A DNA stretch of 64,000 nt from VRUE01 sp963716735 (GTDB lineage: Bacteria; Actinomycetota; Thermoleophilia; Solirubrobacterales; 70-9). The DNA is taken from positions 186,001-250,000 of the forward strand of contig OY970321.1 in assembly GCA_963716735.1 (NCBI GenBank). Reading direction: 5' to 3'. Position numbers and translations under genes: made by a program. The notes beneath the pieces are model-generated. The model was not told the origin of the DNA, did no database searches, and worked only from the letters and a program-made list of their open reading frames with translations. Below, piece by piece: positions 24,750-32,722 of the stretch. The first letter of the stretch is position 1, and every line of letters begins with the position of its first letter.

Positions 24750-25345
24750 TGGAGTCTTCTTCGCTGACGCCGATCAATCTCATGGCCGCTGCTTCCAGCT
24801 ACCTCATCGAGGCCGAGTACGCACAGATCAGCTCGGCGCGACTCGACGGCCTTGAGACCGTCGGGGGGCGCTTCTTTGAGGATGAGTACCGGGTGGTAAT
24901 GCTTTTGGTTTTCGATACCTGGGTGGAGCTTCGTGAGAGTTGGACCAAGGCGCAGTCGAGCTTGGTCGAGCTGATCTCGACCCACATGACGAAGGCAATC
25001 GAGAAGTCATGGGACGGCTATCTGGTCTTGCTCACCCTCGATCCTTGTCCACCCTCGCGCCGAGACGAATTGGACGAGATTCGCTACGACACCTTCCGGG
25101 TGCGAAAGTTGGTCGCCGCCGGGGATGAGCTTCGCAGCCTCGGCGACGTGCGACGTGCTCTTTTGCCGTTGTTGCCGATCGAGATCGAGATCGTCTCCGG
25201 GGAGGAGACCTCGGCCCTGGACGTGCTGCCGGATCTGCTCGCCGAGGGGGGCATAGATCCAGAAGCGACCGAGCGACTGCTTGGCGCCTTCCGCGAGCGG
25301 AGTTCCCTGATCGATGCGCTCCATCGCTTGGAGACCGACCGATGA
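24749..25345 (+). CDS. small middle component, LmuC-like candidate
   Basis: A 198-residue soluble protein rich in Glu and Leu, mostly helical: NLMAAASSYLIEAEYAQISSARL, then VVMLLVFDTWVELRESWTKAQ and DGYLVLLTLDPCPPSRRDELDEIRYD. The start overlaps the SIR2 gene stop by one base (ATG in TGATG) and its end overlaps the SMC gene by four. No domain is recognised. By position and size it matches the LmuC or ABC-three-component middle subunit that links effector to ATPase. Confidence 0.72.
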   Translation: MESSSLTPINLMAAASSYLIEAEYAQISSARLDGLETVGGRFFEDEYRVVMLLVFDTWVELRESWTKAQSSLVELISTHMTKAIEKSWDGYLVLLTLDPCPPSRRDELDEIRYDTFRVRKLVAAGDELRSLGDVRRALLPLLPIEIEIVSGEETSALDVLPDLLAEGGIDPEATERLLGAFRERSSLIDALHRLETDR

Positions 25346-27483
25346 AACTGAGGACCCTCGCCGTCAGCGATTTCAGGGGGTTCGCCGGCGAGCATCACTT
25401 CGATCTCAACGCCGAGGCGATTGTCCTCGTAGCTGCCAATGGTCAGGGCAAGACCTCCTTCTTTGACGCGATCCTCTGGGGGTTGACTGGCCTGCTGCCG
25501 CGACTGGGGGAGGCCCCAAAGATTCGCTCCCTTTATGCGCAGGGTGGTGAGGCCAGGGTCGAGCTTGAATTCGGTGCGGACGATGGTTTGCCCCTGAGGG
25601 TCGTCCGTCGCGAGCCGGGGGGCCTCTCGGTCGAGTGGCAGGGGAAGCGAAGCGACGGGACGAGCGCGACCTCCATGCTCCACGCCGCACTTTGGCCCGA
25701 GGCAGAGCAGGCGCCAGACGGGCCCAAGGCGCTAGCCAATGCCCTCACCCGAAGCGTCTATCTGCAGCAGGATCTGGTCAGGGATTTCGTTGAAGGGGAT
25801 GACGACAAAGCTCGTTTTGCCGCCGTCTCTGAGCTTGCGGGGGCCGGCCGCGTCACCGAACTCGCGCGCGAGCTCGAAAGCGCAAGGCTCAGCTGGTCGC
25901 GGACGACGAACGCAAAAGACAGGGAATTCTCAGAGGCCACTCAGAGGCTCGATGCCCATGAGGCTCAACTCAATGCGCTGGGATCGGTCGACGGGGCCTC
26001 AGTCGAGCAGATAGCGGAGCACTGGGCTGCATGGTGGCCTAACGCAGAAAAGCTCGAACCGGCGACCGGCGAGCGAGGGGTGCCCGCCCCGTCAGGTACT
26101 GAGGCGGCAAATGTTCTCGAGGCGGCGCTGCGGCTGCTCGAGTCAGCACGTCGTCAGGCCGAACGACGCCTGGTTTCTGCTGAATCACTGCTCTCGGAAA
26201 CCAAGGAACGCCCGCCTACCAAGGAGGCCGCCGACCTTTCGAAGCTAAAGCAGGCGGTCTCAGAAGTAGAGAGCCAGTTGGCCGCAGCCAGAGATGCCCT
26301 GGGGGTCGCCGAACTGGCGGCGGCTGAGCGGCGAAGAAAACAGGTCGAGCATCGCCAAGCAGTAGAGGAACTTGGCGCCCTTGCCGAGCTGGCGATCCGC
26401 CATATGGACGGCTCCTGTCCGGTCTGCGGCCAGGAGCACGACCACAGCCATACCCGTGCCAATCTCGAGCAGTTGATCGAGGCCGCCGGATCGAGCCCTG
26501 AGGAGGATCCAGAGGCACAGACCGCGGAGCTTGCTGAGGCGGTGCAGAGCCGGGAAGGCGAGCTCTCCTCCGCGCAGGCAGCCCTGAGGGAAGCCGAGAG
26601 CGCTGAGCGTGAGATCGCTGCCTGGAAGAGTGAGCGCGACGAGCGCCTCGGCGAGCTCGGTCTACCAACCACGGAGGAGGGGCAGAGTGTCGCGGCGCTC
26701 ACTGCATTGATCTCGACATCACGGGAGGCCAAGGAAGCAATCGATGCGTGTGAGGCAGAGGGCGAGCGACTCTCCGTCGACCTCGTCGGCGCCAGTGAGC
26801 AGGCGAGGGCACAGGAGCTTCGAGGCACGATCGAGACCGAACGCAGCGAAGCGAGGGAGCTCGGGGAAGTGGTCGCGGCGCGTAAGAGGACTGGCGATCT
26901 CACCTCGCAAATCCTCGAGGCGCTGCGCGAGGCGTCCGCCTCGGTGGTCGAGGCCGAATTGAGACGGCTTGACCCCCTGCTGCAGGCGATCTACAGCACG
27001 GCTGATCCCCATCCCTGCTTTCGTGCGGTCAGGCTGCTCTCGAAGGTTGCGCGCGGCCGGGGGCACCTGAGCGCCGCCCTCGATGATCAGCTCGCGACTC
27101 TTTCCGTTGAACAGCCTGAGGAGATTCTCTCTAGCTCTCAGCTCAACGCCCTCGCGGTCTCTGTCTTCCTAGCTTTGAACCTCGGACTGCCCTCGGTGCC
27201 GCTGCCGATCGCGATGCTCGACGATCCTCTGCAGAGCCTCGATGACGTCAACCTGCTCGGTCTGGTCGATTTGTTGCGCGGCACCAAGGGGCAGCGCCAG
27301 CTCCTGCTCTCGACCCACGACAGGCGATTTGGTGCTCTGCTCGCTCGCAAGCTCCGGCCAGTTGGGGAGGGCGGCCCGACGCGGGTCATTGAAATCGACG
27401 GGTGGGGCCGCAGCGGCCCAACGGTGCGCGAAGCCGAGACCCTCAGAGACTCCGAGCCGCTGCGAATCGCGGTTTCCTCCTAG
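25342..27483 (+). CDS. zinc-hook SMC/Rad50-like ATPase, LmuB-like candidate
   Basis: A 713-residue ABC ATPase of SMC type. Walker A is AANGQGKTS (residues 31-39); long coiled coils flank a Rad50-type zinc hook, SCPVCGQEHDH (Cys359, Cys362); a degenerate signature SSSQLNALAV lies near 595; Walker B is AMLDDPLQSLDD near 624; the H-loop is LLLSTHDRR. It starts with DFRGFAGEHHF, as RecF/SMC heads do. Lamassu LmuB proteins sense or bind DNA ends and release the effector. The product is shorter than Rad50, with short coils. It is the last gene of the run. Confidence 0.87.
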   Translation: MKLRTLAVSDFRGFAGEHHFDLNAEAIVLVAANGQGKTSFFDAILWGLTGLLPRLGEAPKIRSLYAQGGEARVELEFGADDGLPLRVVRREPGGLSVEWQGKRSDGTSATSMLHAALWPEAEQAPDGPKALANALTRSVYLQQDLVRDFVEGDDDKARFAAVSELAGAGRVTELARELESARLSWSRTTNAKDREFSEATQRLDAHEAQLNALGSVDGASVEQIAEHWAAWWPNAEKLEPATGERGVPAPSGTEAANVLEAALRLLESARRQAERRLVSAESLLSETKERPPTKEAADLSKLKQAVSEVESQLAAARDALGVAELAAAERRRKQVEHRQAVEELGALAELAIRHMDGSCPVCGQEHDHSHTRANLEQLIEAAGSSPEEDPEAQTAELAEAVQSREGELSSAQAALREAESAEREIAAWKSERDERLGELGLPTTEEGQSVAALTALISTSREAKEAIDACEAEGERLSVDLVGASEQARAQELRGTIETERSEARELGEVVAARKRTGDLTSQILEALREASASVVEAELRRLDPLLQAIYSTADPHPCFRAVRLLSKVARGRGHLSAALDDQLATLSVEQPEEILSSSQLNALAVSVFLALNLGLPSVPLPIAMLDDPLQSLDDVNLLGLVDLLRGTKGQRQLLLSTHDRRFGALLARKLRPVGEGGPTRVIEIDGWGRSGPTVREAETLRDSEPLRIAVSS

Positions 27484-27676
27484 CCGGCGAGCACAGCTAG
27501 TCCCAGGTTGCACCGAGCGTTCAACGCCTTCGGGGTCTCTTCGCCGGGCTACTGAACTGTGGTCCAAGCGTTCGCCGGGTTCGAGTCGACGGCTTGCACC
27601 TGCGTCGATTGAATGCCGGAAAGGGGTGGCCACCAAAGTGCATGCATCGGCGCCGTTTTGGCGTTATCCTGACGGC

Positions 27677-27910
27677 ATGCCGAGCATCCAGATCAAGAAC
27701 GTTCCACCCGACGTACACCGCATCCTGCGCCAGCGCGCTGCTGCATCTGGCCAGTCCCTGCAGGAGTACCTTCTCGGCGAACTCAAGAAGCAGACCCAGG
27801 AAGAGTCTTTGGATGAGGTTCTTGACCGTGCCGGTGGCCGGGCCGGTGGATCGTTGGGTCTTGCCTTCGCGGCGGAGACGCTGAGGGCGGACCGCAAGCG
27901 CGCGGCGTGA
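27677..27910 (+). CDS. vapB: VapB/FitA-type antitoxin
   Basis: A 77-residue protein. MPSIQIKNVPPDVHRILRQRAAASGQSLQEYLLGEL is a ribbon-helix-helix DNA-binding domain of FitA type; the acidic C-terminal tail should wrap the toxin. The ATG at 27677 follows a typical promoter region after a 193-base gap from the SMC gene. Overlaps the toxin start by four bases (GTGA). It should repress its own operon together with VapC. Confidence 0.88.
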   Translation: MPSIQIKNVPPDVHRILRQRAAASGQSLQEYLLGELKKQTQEESLDEVLDRAGGRAGGSLGLAFAAETLRADRKRAA

Positions 27911-28299
27911 TCGTCGTCGACGCTTCGGTGTTGGCGCCGGCCCTCGCGGACGACGGCGCTGACGGAGATCTCGTGCGTCGTCGGTTGCGCGGGGAGCGGC
28001 TCGTTGCGCCGGAGCTCGTGGATCTGGAGGTGCTGTCAACTCTTCGGCGGGCGGCTCGCGGTGGCAGGCTCGAGGAGAGGCGGTCGGGTCAGGCTCTCAA
28101 CGACTTGGCGGCGCTGCCGTTGCGACGTGTTTCGCACCTGCCTCTCCTGGGCCGCGTATGGGAGCTGCGCGACAACCTCACCGCCTATGACGCGGCCTAC
28201 GTTGCGCTGGCAGAGGCTCTTGATGCGTTGCTCCTGACGGCCGACGGGGCGATGGGGAAGGCGAGCGGCGTTCGCTGTGAAGTCGAGGTGCTGGCGTAG
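27907..28299 (+). CDS. vapC: VapC PIN-domain ribonuclease toxin
   Basis: A 130-residue PIN protein starting GTG. The acidic residues of the active site are Asp5 (VVDASVL), Glu near 42 (DLEVLSTLRR), Asp near 94 (TAYDAAYVALAEAL) and Asp near 112 (LLTADGAM). This is the standard VapC layout, so an RNA endonuclease is expected, usually acting on tRNA. Complete and coupled to VapB. Confidence 0.9.
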   Translation: MIVVDASVLAPALADDGADGDLVRRRLRGERLVAPELVDLEVLSTLRRAARGGRLEERRSGQALNDLAALPLRRVSHLPLLGRVWELRDNLTAYDAAYVALAEALDALLLTADGAMGKASGVRCEVEVLA

Positions 28300-28332
28300 G
28301 GGCGGGCTACCGACCGACGTAGGATCGAAGTC

Positions 28333-28812
28333 GTGGAGGATCCGGTCGAGATCAACCGGCGGATCGAGCGCCTCGTCAAGCGGGTCCGCAGGCGCGATGA
28401 CTATGGCAGGCTGCTCGCCGCCGGCGAGGTGATTCAGCCGGTCGAGCGGATCGACGACGCGGACGCTTGGCGCGCCGCGATCAAACGCCAGGCGCGCGCC
28501 GATCGCATCAAAGTTCGGACCGGCCGGACCGGCGACAAGCTCTGGGCGTTTCTCGAGGGGCCCGCCACTGAGGCTCAGCTGGGGGAAGAGGAGCGCTACT
28601 TCCGCCTGCTCGACGACCTCAAGTCGCGGGCTGGACTTCACGGGCATGCCCTGAAGGTCGCGCTCCGCGACGGGGAGGAGGCGCTGTTTCGCTGCGAGCG
28701 ATGCGACGGCGTTGGCTATGCCGATGCGGCCTCGGGGCCGTTGATCGGCGGGGTGCTTTTCGAGGAGGACTGTCCAGATGAGGAGCTACCCGACGTCTCC
28801 GACGCCGGGTAG
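28333..28812 (+). CDS. hypothetical protein with a C-terminal CxxC pair
   Basis: A 159-residue product starting GTG. Residues 1-60 are charged and basic (IERLVKRVRRRDDYGRLLAAGEVIQPVERIDD); 60-105 contain RQARADRIKVRTGRTGDKLWAFLEG; the end has FRCERCDGVGYADA, a single CxxC. No family recognised. It may belong to element 2 regulation or transfer. It ends convergently with the integrase, sharing a hairpin. Confidence 0.7.
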   Translation: MEDPVEINRRIERLVKRVRRRDDYGRLLAAGEVIQPVERIDDADAWRAAIKRQARADRIKVRTGRTGDKLWAFLEGPATEAQLGEEERYFRLLDDLKSRAGLHGHALKVALRDGEEALFRCERCDGVGYADAASGPLIGGVLFEEDCPDEELPDVSDAG

Positions 28813-28815
28813 CTC
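28783..28815. terminator. bidirectional terminator between convergent genes
   Basis: GAGCTACCCG and CGGGTAGCTC are exact complements (28783-28792, 28806-28815) around a 13-base loop. It overlaps the last codons of the plus-strand gene and lies before the integrase stop on the other strand. Confidence 0.65.
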
Positions 28816-28829
28816 TCTCGGCATTTGCC

Positions 28830-30005
28830 TCAGTCCTCCTGGTCCTTCGGGTCCTCCGGATCTTTGGTCCACGGTCCGCGGCCGACTTCGATCGCGTCGT
28901 CGAGGAAGTCAGCTCCCCCAACTCCGTCGTCGAGGAGGTGGATGTAGGTGCGCAGGGTGAAGGCTGGGTCGGCGTGGCCGAGCCAGGTCTGGATCTGCTT
29001 GATGTTCTTGCCCTCGGCGAAGAGCAGCGACGCGCAGGTGTGGCGGAACGCGTGAAAGCTCACCCACTCCATCTGCACGAGGTCGCGCGCCGGGTTGAGG
29101 ACCCGGTCGGCGACCTTGCCGCGGATCAGCTCCGTCCCGACATCGGAGGGGAAGACCGGTGCCCGCGGGCCGGCGTAGGTCGCCGCGCGGTGCGCCACGA
29201 GGCGCGCGGTCATTCGCGGGGCCAGTGGAATGTCCCGTCGGCCCGCGCCGCTCTTCAGCTCCTTGCGCACGCCTCGGTAGACCTGCTCGCGTACCTTCAC
29301 GCGAGGTTTGCCCTCCAGCTCGATGTGCTCCCACACCAGCCCGATCCCCTCTGAGATCCGCAGGCCCGTGTGCACCATGAACTCGAAGAAGAGGTGCCAG
29401 TCCTCGGGGATCGCGGAGAACAGGGTCGCGAGCTCGCCCCGGGTCAGGGCTTTGGCTCGCCGCTCGGGCGGGATGTGCTCTTCCAGCGGCTTCGGGATGC
29501 GGACTCCGCGGACCGGGTTCGAGGTGATCAGGTTGTCCTCGATCGCGGTCGCGAAGAGCGCCGAGAGCGCAGCCCGAAGTTTCCTGATCGAGGACGTGCT
29601 CTTGCCTTCGTTTCGAAGCGACATGAAGAGCTCCCGCACGTCCCGAGGCTCGATCGCGCTGAGCTTCCAGGTCTGCCATCGCGGCATCGCGAAGTTCTGG
29701 ATCGGCCGCCGGTACTCGGGCCTGGTCGTCTCCGAGAAGCCCCGATGCGTCAGTCCGGCGTAGCTCTCGATCCACTGCGGGAAGTAGTCCCCGAACCGGG
29801 TCCTCTCGACAGGTTTACTGTCGACGGAGTCGCGGAGCGACTTCTTCTCTCGCGCTTCATTGAAGGTGCGACAGGTTTCTTTGTGCTGCCGCCCACGGTG
29901 GCGCCAGGTGATCAGGTAGGGGCAGTCGCAGCGGCCTTTGCCGTCGCATTTGTTTCCGTGTGCCCGGTAGATGCCGGGTGAGGAGGTCTTGGCTAGCTGG
30001 GTCAT
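28830..30005 (-). CDS. tyrosine recombinase / integrase of element 2
   Basis: A 391-residue integrase. Cys-rich N-terminus (HGNKCDGKGRCDCPYLITWRH), a core-binding domain (residues 85-175, FGDYFPQWIESYAG onward) and the catalytic domain with Arg (TGLRISE), His-x-x-Arg (HAFRHT), His (GHAD) and the nucleophile Tyr (FTLRTYIHL). AAGGAGAG lies six bases before the ATG at 30005; the longer open frame upstream crosses the repeat region. It differs clearly from the element 1 integrase, yet both use the same 44-bp target. It reads away from its attachment site; no excisionase was found in this element. Confidence 0.94.
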   Translation of the reverse strand: MTQLAKTSSPGIYRAHGNKCDGKGRCDCPYLITWRHRGRQHKETCRTFNEAREKKSLRDSVDSKPVERTRFGDYFPQWIESYAGLTHRGFSETTRPEYRRPIQNFAMPRWQTWKLSAIEPRDVRELFMSLRNEGKSTSSIRKLRAALSALFATAIEDNLITSNPVRGVRIPKPLEEHIPPERRAKALTRGELATLFSAIPEDWHLFFEFMVHTGLRISEGIGLVWEHIELEGKPRVKVREQVYRGVRKELKSGAGRRDIPLAPRMTARLVAHRAATYAGPRAPVFPSDVGTELIRGKVADRVLNPARDLVQMEWVSFHAFRHTCASLLFAEGKNIKQIQTWLGHADPAFTLRTYIHLLDDGVGGADFLDDAIEVGRGPWTKDPEDPKDQED

Positions 30006-30090
30006 CGTCTCTCCTTTTCGCGCCCGGGGTGTTGCCCAGGCGCTGAGTCTTTGGCCCCTACACGGACGAGCTGGATCCAGCGCCACCCCT

Positions 30091-30235
30091 CGGTAACAGC
30101 ATGCCGCTGCTCGGTAACAAAAAGGCAACAGGGCGTCCTCTGACAGCCGCAAACAGCCGCAAAGGATCGTTGCCGAATTGCTGTCTTGTCGCCGCTGTTC
30201 GCGATCAGACTGCGAAATCGCCAAACAGCCGCAAA
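30091..30235. promoter_or_regulatory. right-end arm-type repeats of element 2
   Basis: CGGTAACA occurs at 30091 and 30112 and AGGCAACAG at 30123. ACAGCCGCAAA occurs exactly at 30143, 30153 and 30225, the first two spaced by 10 bases. With the CGGCAACAG repeats at 20126-20241 they frame element 2. They also cover the integrase promoter region, so autoregulation is likely. Confidence 0.62.
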
Positions 30236-30256
30236 GGGCCGCAACGCATCCAGGCC

Positions 30257-30300
30257 ATTCTCAGTCCGGAAACCGGGGTTCGAATCCCCGTAGCGGTACT
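30257..30300 (+). repeat. attR of element 2 (44-bp direct repeat, copy 3)
   Basis: Third identical copy of the tRNA-Glu 3' half; chromosomal sequence resumes at 30301. The total inserted DNA between the first and third copies is 21.6 kb. Confidence 0.92.
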
Positions 30301-30356
30301 GCTCGTTGCGGTGGTCGAGCGGCAGGCAAAGAGCCCCGACCGGCGATACTGCCCCC

Positions 30357-30734
30357 GTGGAGCTGCTCGCGGTTTCGACAGGGGTCGCCATCGCCTACGG
30401 AATTGGCCTCTGGGTCGTGCTGATCATCGGGCCGGCGACGGTCACGGTGTTGAAGGGTCAGTGGCCCCTGTTCGATTACGGCTGGTTCACGCTAGGGATT
30501 GTTTGGTGGATCACGGGCTTCAGGCTGGCCCGACCCGAGTCCTTGTGGGCCCGCCATCTCTATGGCCCAGCCAAGCTTGCGCGCGCAAAAGCTCGTTACC
30601 CAGAAACCTTGGATGAAGAAGAAGGAATTGACGGAGAACCCGACCCACGGTGGGTCTACATCGCAACCGCACTCTTCCTCGCCCTCTGCATCCTCGCGGC
30701 GATCCTCGCGGTCGGAGGGCTCCTCGGTCTCTAA
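30357..30734 (+). CDS. small membrane protein of unknown function
   Basis: A 125-residue product from GTG 30357, just after the element end. Three hydrophobic stretches are visible: LLAVSTGVAIAYGIGLWVVLIIGPATV, FTLGIVWWITGF and YIATALFLALCILAAILAVGGLLGL; between them is a cytoplasmic loop with RHLYGPAKLARAKARYPE. No family recognised. The frame opens 17 codons earlier, but that part overlaps the att flank. It is the first chromosomal gene to the right of the elements. Confidence 0.65.
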   Translation: MELLAVSTGVAIAYGIGLWVVLIIGPATVTVLKGQWPLFDYGWFTLGIVWWITGFRLARPESLWARHLYGPAKLARAKARYPETLDEEEGIDGEPDPRWVYIATALFLALCILAAILAVGGLLGL

Positions 30735-30843
30735 CGCCGGACTACTGAGTGCCGGGACCAGCGAGCCACGCCACCACCGGCTCGAACGTCATCCATCGCT
30801 ACCGGGCGGCGGCGGTGATTTCCGCGGATTGCGTGACGACGAG

Positions 30844-30914
30844 CTACCGTGCCAGCGAGATCGAATCACCCTTGACCCGCGCCGCGTGGTTCGTCTTGTG
30901 TGCCGCTGGGGTAC
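30844..30914. repeat. 71-bp imperfect direct repeat, left copy
   Basis: About 85 percent identical, by eye, to 32481-32552. It lies just past the end of the serine-recombinase remnant. Shared words include CTACCG, GCCAGCGA and CCGCGTGGTTCG. It could be an old attachment repeat or a duplicated fragment. Confidence 0.65.
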
Positions 30915-30939
30915 TTCGGCAACGATCTTTGACCGTGGT

Positions 30940-31195
30940 CGAACCGCAGGCAAAGGGAAAGACGGGTAGATCTCTGTGCGGCTGACGACCCGGATCTCCT
31001 CGACCGGGTTGCAGCGCCTTTCGCATGGGGGTATCGCCGCCGTCGATCACCTCGCGTACCTCGGCCTGTAGCAGGGTCAGATCCTCATCGGTCAGCGGCT
31101 CGCGCTCGGCGGGCTCTTCGGCGGCCAGCTCCTCGCGTCGGGCCTCCATGCCGCGCAGCCGTTCGCTGAGCACGTCTTCGCAGACTCCGCAACGC
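30940..31195 (-). pseudogene. serine-recombinase C-terminal remnant, frameshifted
   Basis: Read leftward, the helical region CEDVLSERLRGMEARREEL, EPLTDEDLTLLQAEVREV and IDGGDTPMRKAL matches the coiled-coil C-terminus of large serine recombinases. After RKAL the match goes on in another frame as VEEIRVVSRTEIYP, so a small indel has broken it. The catalytic N-terminal domain and zinc ribbon are not recognisable upstream. It marks a decayed mobile element outside the two intact ones. Confidence 0.6.
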
Positions 31196-31517
31196 GGGGC
31201 GACGGTCGGAGCGTTGTGGGAGAGGGTCGATTCATCGCCGCGCGGGTTCGTCTGGCCGAGCTGCGAGGCAGTAGGTAAGACGCAGACTGGAGATTGCGCC
31301 CGTCCTGGGCGTGCGCGTCGGCGACGGCGCGCACAACATCGGTTGTGGGGAGTTCGCTTCTCGAACGTGACGATTCGCGCGGCCGTAGGAAGCTGACGAT
31401 CTGGTGGGCGTAGGCGTCTTCAGCGATGAGCAGGACGGTGGCATCCTTGGCGACGCGTCTTCGCGATCTGGGTATCGACTCCCCTTGACTGGGTAATCCG
31501 AACCAACTTTGCCCAGA
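31196..31517. other. decayed DNA, no gene seen
   Basis: Only short overlapping frames of poor protein character. Some minus-strand pieces may be more of the serine-recombinase remnant, but no motif is clear. Confidence 0.4.
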
Positions 31518-32006
31518 TTAGATCGATCGAATGGCAGCGTTGATCGTCAGCATCTCGACGCGCAACGCTGCATGTACATCGTCGTGGTCGCCCACGACGC
31601 AAACCCTGCGCTCTTGCACCGTGTCGTCGTCGGTTCGCCTATAGGCGAACATCGGCTGGGTCCGGAAGGCGACTTGCATTTGCGAGCCGATGGGCACCGA
31701 GATGCGCGCAACGCTGCTCTTCGTAGATGAGTTGAGCACTCCGCCGGCGAGTCCGTGCCATCGGCGCCCGTCGAGGCTGTCCTGCAGGAACCATGAGATA
31801 TTCGCCTCGTGGTGACCCGTCCAGATTTGGGAGTCATCACCGGTAAGGCTTGCGAACCCCTCCGATTTCCCGAGCTCGATTTTGGCTCCGAGGTCGACCA
31901 CCATCGTTACGGCGCCCGACAGGTCGACGTCGATCGCAACGAATGTCCACTCTTCGCTGGTCGCGATCTCAGGGTGTTCCGAGCTCCACTCGTTGAATGG
32001 CGTCAT
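31518..32006 (-). CDS. hypothetical protein, beta-rich
   Basis: A 162-residue product with protein-like composition: WTFVAIDVDLSGAVTMVVDLGA, then WTGHHEANISWFLQDSLDGRRWHG and VARISVPIGSQMQVAFRTQPMFAYR. Alternating hydrophobic strands suggest a jelly-roll or sandwich fold. No signal peptide or known family. The surroundings are decayed mobile DNA, so it may be a leftover cargo gene. Confidence 0.5.
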   Translation of the reverse strand: MTPFNEWSSEHPEIATSEEWTFVAIDVDLSGAVTMVVDLGAKIELGKSEGFASLTGDDSQIWTGHHEANISWFLQDSLDGRRWHGLAGGVLNSSTKSSVARISVPIGSQMQVAFRTQPMFAYRRTDDDTVQERRVCVVGDHDDVHAALRVEMLTINAAIRSI

Positions 32007-32722
32007 CGCCGAGTCCCTGTAACCCTGAGAATGAGCGCGGCGTACTCACGCTCGCGCGCTTGCTCCGCGCGCCGGCGCATCTCCGCTTCAGCCTCGGCTG
32101 CCCCTTGCTCCGCGATCGCCCCCATCGGGATGAGAGTTCCGGGAAGATGGAAGCCCGGAATATGGCCAGGCGGCTGGATCATCGCGGTCCAGGGTATCCA
32201 TCGCCTCTGTCGAAGCCATCATCGCGCATCTCAAGTACCTCTCGGGCTGCGCCCTGTGATCCCCTTCGGCCCGCACCTGCAGGGGCGCTCGCCGCTTTTA
32301 GTTAGTCCACGTAGAAATCCGGTTCACAAGGGCGACACCCCGCGAACGCCTACGCAGACTGAGCTTGCTTGAATTGCTGGAATGACCCAGGCAAACGTTT
32401 CTCAGATCGAGCAGAACCGCTGGGCCTGACCGAGGGTCAAGGCTCGGTCGTGGCCTGAACCTCGAATCGCCGAAACGGCGCTACCGCGCCAGCGAAATCG
32501 GATCAGTGGGGATTCGAGCCGCGTGGTTCGCCTTGTGTGCCGCTGGGGGTACTGGGCCTGTTCAAGTTGTAGTTCAAGAAATGAACTGCGAAAGCGGGAA
32601 GGAATTCTCTTCCAAAAACCAGGAAGACCTTGTAGCGTGCGCGTGCTCGGGGAGGACGGGGTGGTACTCCGGGCGGAAACTCTGGGGAGCCCCGCGAAGC
32701 ACCGTCAAGGAGGTGGCGCCCT
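32007..32722. other. 716 bases without a convincing gene
   Basis: Holds the right 71-bp repeat (32481-32552) and otherwise short frames. GC content seems lower and less periodic than in the neighbouring genes. The last 20 bases carry AAGGAGGTGG for the next gene. Confidence 0.4.
32481..32552. repeat. 71-bp imperfect direct repeat, right copy
   Basis: Partner of 30844-30914. It bears GAGCCGCGTGGTTCGCC and TTGTGTGCCGCTGG, close to the left copy. No gene is attached to it. Confidence 0.65.

Noticed and set aside
27484..27676. Gene between the SMC ATPase and VapB
   Set aside because: The frame here is only an upstream extension of the VapB frame without protein character.
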